Part shown: positions 16,107 to 23,086 of the stretch, piece after piece
Numbering within the stretch: the stretch's first letter is position 1
Layout: every line of letters begins with the position of its first letter
Source of the DNA: Richelia sp. UBA3308
Lineage (GTDB): Bacteria; Cyanobacteriota; Cyanobacteriia; Cyanobacteriales; Nostocaceae
Direction: 5' to 3'
DNA length: 23,086 nt
Assembly: GCA_002361335.1 (NCBI GenBank)
Contig: DESS01000047.1
Span: 1-23,086 of the forward strand
Position numbers and translations under genes: made by a program
The notes under the pieces: generated by a model
What the model was told of the DNA's origin: nothing
The model's database searches: none
What the model saw: only the letters and a program-made list of their open reading frames with translations

Positions 16107-16154
16107 CCCGACAAGATACTTGCCCTAGTACTGTATCAGCAAAAGTCGGGTTTT
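16107..16154 (+). terminator. Structured hairpin with T tract
   Basis: CCCGAC (16107-16112) pairs with GTCGGG (16145-16150), enclosing a second stem GATAC (16115-16119) with GTATC (16133-16137), followed by TTTT. It looks like the 3' end of a transcript on the plus strand, but no protein gene precedes it within 550 bases, so it may end a long rbp transcript or an unknown small RNA. Confidence 0.55.
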
Positions 16155-16164
16155 CCTATATTAA

Positions 16165-16228
16165 ACAAAATTGAAATATTACAAAATTGAAATATTCAAA
16201 GATTTAATACTTCAAAAATTTAATACTT
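16165..16228. repeat. Four-unit 16-bp tandem repeat upstream of fbp
   Basis: Two identical 16-mers ACAAAATTGAAATATT (16165-16180, 16181-16196) are followed by two diverged 16-mers CAAAGATTTAATACTT and CAAAAATTTAATACTT (16197-16228). The 16-base period is longer than the STRR heptamers elsewhere in the window. Confidence 0.85.
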
Positions 16229-16611
16229 CAATAACAATTACACAAATATATACTATATCGGTAAATCGTAACAGCTTTTACAAAAAACAAGCTTCAAACA
16301 AACTAGTTTGTTTGCTTTTAATTAGTATAGCAATAATTTTTCTTATCTGATGAATCAATTAAATAAAAATTTTAAATAAATATGAATCATAAATAAATCA
16401 ATCAAGTAGTTATAAATACTTATTTTTCAACTATTAATACCCAATAGCACAGTTATATTATTTGAAGAGTGGTTTTAACAATACATTAGTTTATGAAAGT
16501 TTATCTAAAATTGCATTTGCGTCATTGAAATACCTCTCTAATATAGAGGCAGCAACCACAAGTTGTATGTAACCCACGGCGCACGATCGCACAGTTAGTG
16601 AGAGGACTATT

Positions 16612-17661
16612 ATGGCAAAAGCTGCAGAACATCAAGACAAAGAACACCAAGACAGCACAGATAAAGGTCTAGATCGAGATTGTACGACTTTATCACGTCA
16701 TGTCTTGCAGCAATTCCAGGGCTTTTCGGCGCAAGCACAAGATTTAAGTGCGCTGATGAATCGTATCGCCCTTGCAGGTAAGTTGGTTGCTCGTCGCCTC
16801 AGCCGGGCTGGTTTAATGGAAGGCGTTCTTGGGTTTACCGGAGAAGTTAACGTGCAGGGAGAATCCGTCAAAAAGATGGATGTCTATGCCAACGATGTGT
16901 TTATCTCAGTTTTCAAGCAAAGCGGTTTGGTGTGTCGCTTAGCTTCTGAAGAAATGGATCAACCGTACTATATTCCGGAGAACTGCCCCATAGGTAGATA
17001 TACTTTGCTCTACGATCCAATTGATGGTTCATCCAATACAGACACAAACTTGAGTTTGGGTTCCATTTTTGCGATTCGACAACAGGAAGGAGAAGATCGA
17101 GACGGACAAGCCAAGGATTTACTGGCTCCAGGAACCAAACAAATTGGAGCGGGATATATCCTTTATGGTCCGAGTACCATGTTGGTCTACACTATGGGAA
17201 AAGGAGTTCATTCCTTTACACTTGACCCCAGCTTAGGTGAATTTATACTTACTGAAGAAAACATTAAGATTCCCGATCACGGTTCGGTTTATAGCCTCAA
17301 CGAAGGGAATTTTTGGCAGTGGGAAGAGTCAGTTAGAGAATACGTTCGCTACGTTCATCGCACTGAAGGCTATACCGCTCGCTACAGTGGAGCAATGGTT
17401 AGCGACATCCATCGGATTTTAGTTCAAGGTGGTGTATTTCTCTACCCAGGTACGGTGCAAAAACCAGAAGGAAAATTACGCTTGCTCTACGAATCTGCTC
17501 CCTTAGCTTATGTTATAGAACAGGCAGGTGGACGCGCTACCACCGGTGAGATGAACATTTTGGATGTTGTAGCCGAAAAGCTACACCAGCGCACACCTTT
17601 AATTATTGGTAGTAAAGAGGATGTAGCAAAAGTAGAATCTTTTATTCAAAATGGTCACTAA
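16612..17661 (+). CDS. fbp: Class I fructose-1,6-bisphosphatase
   Basis: Hydrolyses fructose-1,6-bisphosphate to fructose-6-phosphate in gluconeogenesis and the Calvin cycle. The 349-residue protein shows the family signature: NVQGESVKKMDVYAND (residues 80-95), the metal-site ASEEMD (111-116), DPIDGSSN (135-142, metal and phosphate binding), RYSGAMVSDIHRIL, and the C-terminal YESAPLAYVIEQAGGRATTG. The N-terminal 20 residues are hydrophilic and variable. It is the class I form rather than the bifunctional FBPase/SBPase of cyanobacteria. The regulatory-disulfide loop of chloroplast FBPase is not evident. The ATG at 16612 is preceded by GAGAGG. In heterocystous cyanobacteria this gene commonly leads the fbp-tal-zwf-opcA cluster, as here. 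A terminator-like hairpin follows at once, so it may also be transcribed alone. Confidence 0.96.
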   Translation: MAKAAEHQDKEHQDSTDKGLDRDCTTLSRHVLQQFQGFSAQAQDLSALMNRIALAGKLVARRLSRAGLMEGVLGFTGEVNVQGESVKKMDVYANDVFISVFKQSGLVCRLASEEMDQPYYIPENCPIGRYTLLYDPIDGSSNTDTNLSLGSIFAIRQQEGEDRDGQAKDLLAPGTKQIGAGYILYGPSTMLVYTMGKGVHSFTLDPSLGEFILTEENIKIPDHGSVYSLNEGNFWQWEESVREYVRYVHRTEGYTARYSGAMVSDIHRILVQGGVFLYPGTVQKPEGKLRLLYESAPLAYVIEQAGGRATTGEMNILDVVAEKLHQRTPLIIGSKEDVAKVESFIQNGH

Positions 17662-17689
17662 ATTTTAAGTTAAATAACCTTTTTGACAC

Positions 17690-17718
17690 TCCCACTCATT
17701 TAATGGGTGGGATTCTTT
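17690..17718 (+). terminator. Terminator-like hairpin after fbp
   Basis: TCCCACTCA (17690-17698) pairs with TGGGTGGGA (17704-17712) over 9 bp with one G-U, loop TTTAA, followed by TTCTTT. It lies about 30 bases past the fbp stop. The T tract is interrupted, so termination may be partial. Confidence 0.7.
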
Positions 17719-17823
17719 AAAGAATTAAGAATTAAGAATGAAGAATGAAGAATGAAGAAGGCTGGAATTCCCCATGCCCAATGCCCAATGCCCAATGCCC
17801 AATGCCCAATGCCCAATGCCCAA
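17719..17823. repeat. Two STRR arrays downstream of fbp
   Basis: First array (17719-17760): AAGAATT/AAGAATG heptamers, six to seven units. Second array (17771-17823): seven to eight copies of ATGCCCA. A short open frame through both arrays is an artefact of the repeat. Confidence 0.95.
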
Positions 17824-17854
17824 TTATTAATTCCCTTCGGCCCAATTTAATACT

Positions 17855-17955
17855 GAACCTGGCGGTTGAAACCGCATCTACACAAACAAAACCCAACTTC
17901 TTGGGTTTCAAAATTATTAGTCCACCCAGGTGGACTTTGCCTATGTAGTAGCGGT
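17855..17955. repeat. Palindromic interspersed element between fbp and tal
   Basis: Three hairpins in a row: GCGGTT/AACCGC (17862-17875), AAACCCAA/TTGGGTTT around CTTC (17889-17908), and GTCCACC/GGTGGAC (about 17921-17935). The combination resembles non-coding palindromic elements dispersed through cyanobacterial genomes. Element ends are uncertain. Confidence 0.65.
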
Positions 17956-18089
17956 AATAAAGCGCTGGATACTTTTAAAACATCCTCGGCTACATCTTAA
18001 TTTTAAATTTAATTACAGCATATTTGAGCAGCATATTTGAGTACAAATTACTATAAATTTAATGAAATGAAATAATACAATATTTCCCT

Positions 18090-18120
18090 TGTAAAGCCAT
18101 GTAAAGGCATGTAAAACTAT
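18090..18120. promoter_or_regulatory. Three 10-bp direct repeats upstream of tal
   Basis: TGTAAAGCCA, TGTAAAGGCA and TGTAAAACTA are head-to-tail with exact 10-base spacing, about 95-125 bases before the tal start. One helical turn per unit would put all copies on one DNA face, as in sites for a cooperatively binding regulator. This is inferred from spacing only. Confidence 0.4.
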
Positions 18121-18212
18121 CCACCTTTTATTCCTTTAGTGAGAATCAATCGAGGTTACTAGAAGCATTAATAGAAAAAGACAGAAAAATAAATGTTGGA
18201 GTAATTACAGCC

Positions 18213-19367
18213 ATGGGCATCACCACAAATCAGTTATTAGAAATCAAAAAATACGGCCAAAGTATTTGGATGGATAATTTAAGTCGCGACATTATCCAAT
18301 GCGGAGAACTGAAAAATTTGGTGGAAAATCAAGGTATTAGCGGTATTACCTCCAATCCCAGCATTTTTGAAAAAGCCATTGCTGGAAACGCCATTTACGA
18401 TAAAGATATAGAAGCCGGGATTAGTAAAGGATTATCAACCCAGGAAATTTACGAATTATTAGCTTTTGAAGATATTCGTAACGCCTGTGATATTTTGCAT
18501 CCCGTATACGAAGCCACAGATGGATTGGATGGTTATGTAAGCATTGAAGTACCGCCAACCATCGCCGACGACACCCAAAAAACTATTGAAGAAGCTCGGC
18601 GTTACTTTAAAGAAGTGGCACGGGAAAACTTAATGATTAAGATTCCTGGAACAGAAGCCGGTTTACCAGCAGTCGAACAAGTAATATCTGAAGGTATCAA
18701 TGTCAATATTACACTGCTGTTCTCCGTGGAAAGTTATGTAAATACCGCATGGGCTTACATTCGCGGCTTGGAAAAACGAGTCGCTGAAAATAAAGATATT
18801 AGTAGGATTTCTTCTGTAGCTAGTTTCTTCCTTAGCCGGATCGATTCCAAAATTGATGGAAAAATAAATGACTTTTTAAGCAAAGGTGTTGATGATATCA
18901 ACCTCGAAACCAAGCTTAAATCGATCAAAGGAAAAGTAGCGATCGCTAATGCGAAAATTGCTTATCAAGAGTACAAAAAGATTATCAACGATCAACGCTG
19001 GCAAGTTTTAGCTGCTAAAGGTGCTAACGTACAACGTTTATTATGGGCAAGCACCAGCACCAAAGATCCTAGTTACAGCGATGTCATGTACGTTGATGAA
19101 TTAATTGGTGCTGATACCGTAAACACCCTACCACCAGTAACCATCGAAGCCTGCGCCGATCATTGCGACGTAGATTCAAGAGTGGAAACTGACATTGAAC
19201 AAGCATACAAACTGATCGACACTCTCAAAGATCCAGATATTAACATCAATCTTGATGCAGTCATGGACGAATTGTTAACAGAAGGTATTGATAAGTTTAT
19301 CAAACCCTTTCAATCCTTAATAAGTTCCTTAGAAGACAAAGTTAAGCACTTATCGCCTGTTAAATAA
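18213..19367 (+). CDS. tal: Transaldolase
   Basis: Moves a three-carbon dihydroxyacetone unit between sedoheptulose-7-phosphate and glyceraldehyde-3-phosphate in the non-oxidative pentose phosphate pathway. The 384-residue protein carries SIWMDNLSRDII and GISGITSNPSIFEKAI near the start, the Schiff-base lysine in ENLMIKIPGTEAG (Lys143), NVNITLLFSVESY (about 174-186), VASFFLSRIDSKID, and RLLWASTSTKDPSYSD. The length and the TSNPSIF motif fit the longer, actinobacterial/cyanobacterial-type transaldolase rather than the 317-residue E. coli TalB type. The ATG at 18213 has GGAG eleven bases upstream. Position between fbp and zwf matches the known cluster in Nostoc relatives. The 550-base gap from fbp suggests its own promoter. 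Confidence 0.95.
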   Translation: MGITTNQLLEIKKYGQSIWMDNLSRDIIQCGELKNLVENQGISGITSNPSIFEKAIAGNAIYDKDIEAGISKGLSTQEIYELLAFEDIRNACDILHPVYEATDGLDGYVSIEVPPTIADDTQKTIEEARRYFKEVARENLMIKIPGTEAGLPAVEQVISEGINVNITLLFSVESYVNTAWAYIRGLEKRVAENKDISRISSVASFFLSRIDSKIDGKINDFLSKGVDDINLETKLKSIKGKVAIANAKIAYQEYKKIINDQRWQVLAAKGANVQRLLWASTSTKDPSYSDVMYVDELIGADTVNTLPPVTIEACADHCDVDSRVETDIEQAYKLIDTLKDPDININLDAVMDELLTEGIDKFIKPFQSLISSLEDKVKHLSPVK

Positions 19368-19389
19368 TTAATGGGAATAGGGCAAAGGA

Positions 19390-19430
19390 AGGGGACAAGG
19401 AGACAAGGAGACAAGGAGACAAGGGGACAA
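19390..19430. repeat. AAGGAGAC octamer array
   Basis: About five head-to-tail copies of AAGGAGAC/AAGGGGAC in the spacer between tal and zwf, followed by ATGCCCC-type and AAATCTAAAATCC-type remnants up to 19519. The octamer family reappears, reverse-complemented, upstream of cysE. Confidence 0.9.
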
Positions 19431-19519
19431 AACTCCAGCTCTCTTAACTTCTGCCCTCCTAACTGTGCCCCATGCCCTATTCCCTAAAGTAAGTAAATCT
19501 AAAATCCAAAATCTAAATT

Positions 19520-21049
19520 ATGGTAAGTTTGCTAGAAAATCCACTCCGGGTTGGTTTACAACAGCAAGGAATGGCTGAACCCCAAATAATTATTATTTTT
19601 GGTGCTTCCGGAGATTTAACTTGGCGTAAGTTAGTACCGGCGCTGTACAAATTACGACAAGAAAGACGGATTCCACCAGAAACCACTATTGTTGGTGTAG
19701 CGCGGCGAGACTGGAGCCACGAAACCTTCCGCCAAAAAATGCTTGATGGTATGAATGAAGCCCATGGTGGTGTCGGGCCAGAAGAATTGTGGAAAGACTT
19801 TTCCAACGGTCTTTTTTACTGTTCCGGTAATATCGATAATCCCGAAAGCTACCAAAAACTGAATAATTTACTAAGTGAATTAGACGAGAAACGGGGAACT
19901 AGAGGTAATAGATTATTCTACCTTTCCGTTGCTCCCAAATTCTTCCCCGAAGCTATCAAACAGTTGGGTACTTCCGGAATGCTGGAAGATCCCGACAAAC
20001 ATCGTTTAGTTATTGAAAAACCTTTTGGTAGAGATTTAGCATCTGCAAAAAATCTCAATCGAGTTGTACAAAAATATTGTAAAGAAGAACAGGTTTATCG
20101 AATTGACCACTATTTAGGTAAAGAAACTGTTCAAAATTTGTTAGTATTCCGCTTCGCAAACGCAATTTTTGAACCTTTGTGGAACCGTCAATTTGTAGAC
20201 CACGTACAGATAACAGTAGCAGAAACAGTAGGAGTTGAAGACCGGGCTGGGTATTATGAAAGCTCCGGTGCATTACGGGATATGTTGCAAAACCACTTGA
20301 TGCAACTTTACTGTCTTACCGCCATGGAAGCTCCCAACGCCATGGATGCCGACAGTATCCGTAATGAAAAAGTAAAAGTATTACGTGCGACTAGATTAGC
20401 TGACGTACAAAATTTGGCATATTCCGCAGTACGCGGTCAATACAGCGCTGGCTGGATGAAAGGTCAACCAGTGCCAGGGTATCACGAAGAACCAGGAGTT
20501 GCCAAAGAATCCACCACCCCTACTTTTGTGGCAACAAAATTTTTAGTTGATAACTGGCGTTGGCAAGGTGTTCCTTTCTACCTACGTACAGGTAAGCGGA
20601 TGCCGAAAAAAGTTAGCGAGATTTCCATCCACTTCCGCGAAGTTCCTTCACAGATGTTTCAATCCGCCGCGCAACAAAAAAGTGCCAATGTTTTGGCAAT
20701 GCGGATTCAACCAAATGAAGGAATTTCCTTACGTTTTGACGTGAAAGTGCCTGGAGGAAATTTCCGTACTCGTGCCGTTGACATGGACTTTACTTATGGT
20801 TCATTCGGTTTGCAAGCGAAATCCGATGCATACGATCGCCTATTTCTTGATTGTATGATGGGCGACCAAACTTTATTTACGAGGGGAGACGAAGTAGAAG
20901 CTGCTTGGCAGGTAGTAACACCAATTTTAAGCGCTTGGGATGCACCCGCAAACCCAGAAACAGTTCCCCAATACGAAGCCGGTACTTGGGAACCTGTAGA
21001 AGCAGAACTATTAATGAACCGAGACGGGCGACGTTGGCGCAGACTTTAA
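19520..21049 (+). CDS. zwf: Glucose-6-phosphate 1-dehydrogenase
   Basis: Oxidises glucose-6-phosphate to 6-phosphogluconolactone with NADP, the entry step of the oxidative pentose phosphate pathway and the main source of reductant in the dark and in heterocysts. The 509-residue protein shows the nucleotide-binding FGASGDLT (27-34), EKPFGRD (166-172), the active-site RIDHYLGKE (194-202), and FYLRTGKRMPKK (353-364). Cys187 and Cys445 lie where redox-active cysteines have been reported in cyanobacterial enzymes, consistent with thioredoxin control and activation by OpcA, encoded next. Start ATG at 19520; no strong ribosome-binding site because the leader is made of AAATCTAAAATCC-type repeats. 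A 280-base STRR region separates it from opcA. Confidence 0.97.
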   Translation: MVSLLENPLRVGLQQQGMAEPQIIIIFGASGDLTWRKLVPALYKLRQERRIPPETTIVGVARRDWSHETFRQKMLDGMNEAHGGVGPEELWKDFSNGLFYCSGNIDNPESYQKLNNLLSELDEKRGTRGNRLFYLSVAPKFFPEAIKQLGTSGMLEDPDKHRLVIEKPFGRDLASAKNLNRVVQKYCKEEQVYRIDHYLGKETVQNLLVFRFANAIFEPLWNRQFVDHVQITVAETVGVEDRAGYYESSGALRDMLQNHLMQLYCLTAMEAPNAMDADSIRNEKVKVLRATRLADVQNLAYSAVRGQYSAGWMKGQPVPGYHEEPGVAKESTTPTFVATKFLVDNWRWQGVPFYLRTGKRMPKKVSEISIHFREVPSQMFQSAAQQKSANVLAMRIQPNEGISLRFDVKVPGGNFRTRAVDMDFTYGSFGLQAKSDAYDRLFLDCMMGDQTLFTRGDEVEAAWQVVTPILSAWDAPANPETVPQYEAGTWEPVEAELLMNRDGRRWRRL

Positions 21050-21054
21050 ATGGA

Positions 21055-21322
21055 GTTAGTTGTTAGTTGTTAGTTGTTAGTTGTTGGTTGTTAGTTGTTG
21101 GTTGTTAGTTGTTGGTTGTTGGTTGTTAGTTGTTAATTGTTAGTTGTTGGTTGTTAGTTGTTAGTTGTTCAAGCCACTAACCACTATCCACTATCCACTA
21201 TCCACTAACCACTATCCACTAACCACTATCCACTATCCACTATCCACTAACCACTATCCACTAACCACTATCCACTAACCACTATCCAATAACCACTATC
21301 CACTAACCACTATCCACTATCC
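21055..21322. repeat. Double STRR array between zwf and opcA
   Basis: First array (21055-21170): about 16 copies of TTAGTTG with TTGGTTG variants. Second array (21176-21322): about 20 copies of CCACTAT/CCACTAA. Together they fill essentially all of the zwf-opcA spacer and leave only about ten bases before the opcA start, so opcA has no recognisable promoter or ribosome-binding site of its own. Confidence 0.97.
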
Positions 21323-21332
21323 TTTCATTATT

Positions 21333-22715
21333 ATGACTTCCCAAGCATCCACTGTTTTTTCACTTCAAGCTCCCAAAGATGTTTCGCTCACCGAAATTGA
21401 AGCCGAACTAAATAATATTTGGCAAAGTTATGGTATCGGTGGTGAAGATGGAGCACTTCCAGCGGCTACCCGAGCAACTACATTTACCTTGGTAGTTTAC
21501 GAGCCAGAACAAACTCAATATTTGTTAGGTGCTTTAGGATATTACAACGGTCCCATTGATGGTATCCTAGGACCACAAACCGTATCGGCGCTGCGAGATG
21601 CACAAAAAGCACTTGGTTTAGAACGAACTGGTAAATCAAGTCCCCAATTGTTAGAAAGACTGCGGGAAGAACTAGCTAAACTTCATGGCGGTAGTAACAC
21701 CAAAGATAATAATGGAACTAGCCCTGCTGAATACAGCCCAGATGCAGCTAGTGCTAGAATTGCTGACGAAATCGCCTTGCGTAACCCTTGTCGGATTATT
21801 AGTTTGATACCCATAGTTGGTGAAGATGAAGGGGTTAAGGTACAAGTTTCAGCTTATTGTCCGATTCAAAAACAGTCATCATCTTCCCTAGTTTGTTGCG
21901 AATATATTACCCTAACTGGAACTGCCACAGCTTTGGAACGTATTGGTGGTATGGTTCCAGCATTATTGATTGGTGGTTTACCCAAGTTTATTTGGTGGAA
22001 GGCAACACCAGATCCCAATAATGCTTTATTCAAGAGACTTTCAACCGTATGCGATAACGTTATTGTTGATTCTTGTAACTTTAATGAACCAGAAAATGAT
22101 TTGCTCAGCCTGCAATCATTAATAGAAAATGGCGTACCCCTAGCAGATTTAAACTGGCGACGTGTGGGAGGATGGCAAGAATTAACAGCAGAATCTTATG
22201 ATCCACCAGCGCGACGTAAAGCTTTAGCAGAAGTTGATCGAGTAAATATAGACTATGAAAAAGGCAACCCAACTCAAGCGCTACTGTTTTTGGGTTGGTT
22301 AGCGAGTCGTTTGAATTGGCGTGCGGTTTCCTATGAGAAAGAATTCGGCGATTATAATATTAGACGCTTTAAGTTTATCGCAGAGGATCAACGGCCAATA
22401 GAAGCCGAATTAGCAGGAGTACCAGTTGGCGATGTTGGCGATATTCCCGGTGATTTAATTGCTATACGTTTAAGTTCTACCAATCCCGAAGCAAACTGCG
22501 GTACTTTGATTTGTTCCGAAACCGGCGGTTGTATGCGAATGGAAACCCAAGGTGGTGCCCAATCAACTGGAGTATTTCAACAGATAACTTCACTTTCCGA
22601 ACAAAAAGCCGAAGCTTTGCTTTCTCAACAAGTACAACGTTGGGGTAAAGAAGCCCTTTTTGAAGAAAGTTTGAGACTTACATCGGAATTGATTAAATTA
22701 GCTAAGAAGAGTTAG
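21333..22715 (+). CDS. opcA: Glucose-6-phosphate dehydrogenase assembly protein OpcA
   Basis: OpcA binds and allosterically activates the zwf product and favours its oligomerisation. The 460-residue protein opens VFSLQAPKDVSLTEIEAELN, then contains an embedded peptidoglycan-binding-like helical module (residues about 60-115: TQYLLGALGYYNGPIDGILG, then PQTVSALRDAQKALGL), typical of cyanobacterial OpcA. The conserved core follows: ALRNPCRIISLIP, LPKFIWWKATPD, VCDNVIVDSCNF, and a C-terminal CGTLICSETGGCMRMETQGG. Several cysteines in the core could respond to redox state. The start ATG at 21333 lies directly behind an STRR array; no Shine-Dalgarno is visible, so translation may be leader-poor. 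The stop TAG lies inside the first TTAGTTG unit of the next array. Confidence 0.95.
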   Translation: MTSQASTVFSLQAPKDVSLTEIEAELNNIWQSYGIGGEDGALPAATRATTFTLVVYEPEQTQYLLGALGYYNGPIDGILGPQTVSALRDAQKALGLERTGKSSPQLLERLREELAKLHGGSNTKDNNGTSPAEYSPDAASARIADEIALRNPCRIISLIPIVGEDEGVKVQVSAYCPIQKQSSSSLVCCEYITLTGTATALERIGGMVPALLIGGLPKFIWWKATPDPNNALFKRLSTVCDNVIVDSCNFNEPENDLLSLQSLIENGVPLADLNWRRVGGWQELTAESYDPPARRKALAEVDRVNIDYEKGNPTQALLFLGWLASRLNWRAVSYEKEFGDYNIRRFKFIAEDQRPIEAELAGVPVGDVGDIPGDLIAIRLSSTNPEANCGTLICSETGGCMRMETQGGAQSTGVFQQITSLSEQKAEALLSQQVQRWGKEALFEESLRLTSELIKLAKKS

Positions 22716-22740
22716 TTGTTAGTTGTTAGTTGTTAGTTGT
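22711..22740. repeat. TTAGTTG array starting at the opcA stop codon
   Basis: Four units of GTTAGTT overlapping the opcA stop codon (TAG 22713-22715). Same heptamer and same orientation relative to the gene as downstream of hrcA and zwf. Confidence 0.9.
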
Positions 22741-22761
22741 AGAGACGTAGCATTGCTACGT
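22739..22761. repeat. Palindrome GTAGAGACGTAGC, copy 1
   Basis: GTAGAG followed by ACGTAGC (22745-22751), loop ATT, GCTACGT (22755-22761). Sister of the palindrome at 22806-22830; together they belong to a GTAGAGACGT...-type dispersed palindrome. Confidence 0.75.
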
Positions 22762-22805
22762 TTGTACAGGAAGGAGTTAGGAGTTAGAAAATACATATTA
22801 ATTCT

Positions 22806-22835
22806 GTAGAGACGTTGCAATGCAACGTCTTTTTA
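22806..22835 (+). terminator. Palindrome copy 2 with T tract, likely end of the cluster
   Basis: GTAGAGACGTTGCA pairs through AGACGTTGCA (22810-22819) with TGCAACGTCT (22821-22830), then TTTT. It has terminator form and lies about 95 bases past opcA. It shares its GTAGAGACGT start with copy 1, so it may be a mobile palindrome co-opted as a terminator. Confidence 0.7.
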
Positions 22836-23086
22836 TATTTCGATTTTTTTCGAGAATTTGATGAAAATATGGCAAAAGTTTGCCGTAAACATATTCAAAT
22901 ATATTATTCAAATAAATAAAATTTCCGAATAATTTCTAGTGGTTTAGTTCGGCGTGTAATTTTTGTTTGATGTATTTTGCTGTATCTTAATTCCGGGTTT
23001 TGTGGTGTTACTATCAATACACTTCGGACAAGCCTTCCTAGCGCGGGTTCCCGCCCTCACTCTGGCTATGGTGGGGCTACTCAAAC
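22836..23086. other. Spacer to window end
   Basis: About 250 bases without a supported gene. It is AT-rich to about 23000, then has a small GC hairpin (GCGGG...CCCGC near 23043-23054) and a GC-richer end. A gene entering beyond the window edge cannot be judged. Confidence 0.4.

Larger units (their letters stand above)
15556..16611. other. Long spacer upstream of fbp
   Basis: More than 1 kb without a gene. Contents seen: ACCC/GGGT mini-hairpin near 15664-15680; degenerate AAATCCAAAATCC heptamers near 15985-16010; a structured hairpin with T tract (16107-16154); a four-unit 16-bp repeat (16165-16228); then very AT-rich sequence. The end carries CGATCG and a ribosome-binding site (GAGAGG near 16600) for fbp. 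An unannotated small RNA is possible but not shown. Confidence 0.5.

Noticed and set aside
17745..17948. 67-codon open frame after fbp
   Set aside because: It translates STRR and palindromic repeats (a repeating PNAQCPM peptide), with no sign of coding selection.
21055..21322. CRISPR array
   Set aside because: The units are contiguous heptamers with no spacers and no 25-40 base repeats; these are STRRs.

Overview
The window is chromosomal DNA of a filamentous, probably heterocyst-forming cyanobacterium (Nostocales type). This rests on repeated HIP1 palindromes (GCGATCGC, for example near 1185, 3443, 5588, 8434, 11021, 13582 and 18939), many heptamer/octamer short tandem repeat (STRR) arrays between genes, and cyanobacterial gene content: HrcA, CysE, a monomeric class II ribonucleotide reductase, an RRM protein of the Rbp type, and an fbp-tal-zwf-opcA cluster. 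No name or database hit is claimed; all calls come from reading the sequence.

Layout. Positions 1-2900 are mostly minus strand: a multi-pass membrane protein, a large STRR array, hrcA and a single-domain rhodanese. Positions 3370-5900 are plus strand: a DUF3352-type lipoprotein and a small secreted PPC-like protein. cysE follows (6082-6894), then a 650-base repeat-rich spacer that holds the stranded C-terminal end of a dead porin-like gene, then a minus-strand flavin-binding PNPOx-like protein (7543-8124).

The centrepiece is nrdJ (8298-14294), interrupted by three unrelated self-splicing elements. A 2207-base group II intron (8559-10765) encodes a maturase. An in-frame 393-residue intein (11333-12511) carries a LAGLIDADG endonuclease. 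A 310-base group I intron (12914-13223) cuts the gene between the catalytic Cys and Glu codons of the N-x-C-x-E triad. Removing all three restores a 766-residue enzyme with every expected landmark. The group II maturase has YAEN where active reverse transcriptases have YADD, lacks the usual C-terminal HNH domain, and its reading frame runs through ribozyme domains V and VI to stop on the predicted branch-point A. It looks like an intron that can still splice but can no longer move.

Positions 14438-16611 hold a small conserved-looking protein with a clear terminator, an RRM protein, and a long AT-rich spacer with a structured hairpin and a four-unit 16-bp tandem repeat. Positions 16612-22715 hold fbp, tal, zwf and opcA: sugar-phosphate metabolism plus the oxidative pentose phosphate branch, with OpcA as activator of the zwf product. 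The gaps between these genes are filled with STRR arrays and palindromic elements. The window ends with two related palindromes, the second with a T tract that could terminate the cluster.
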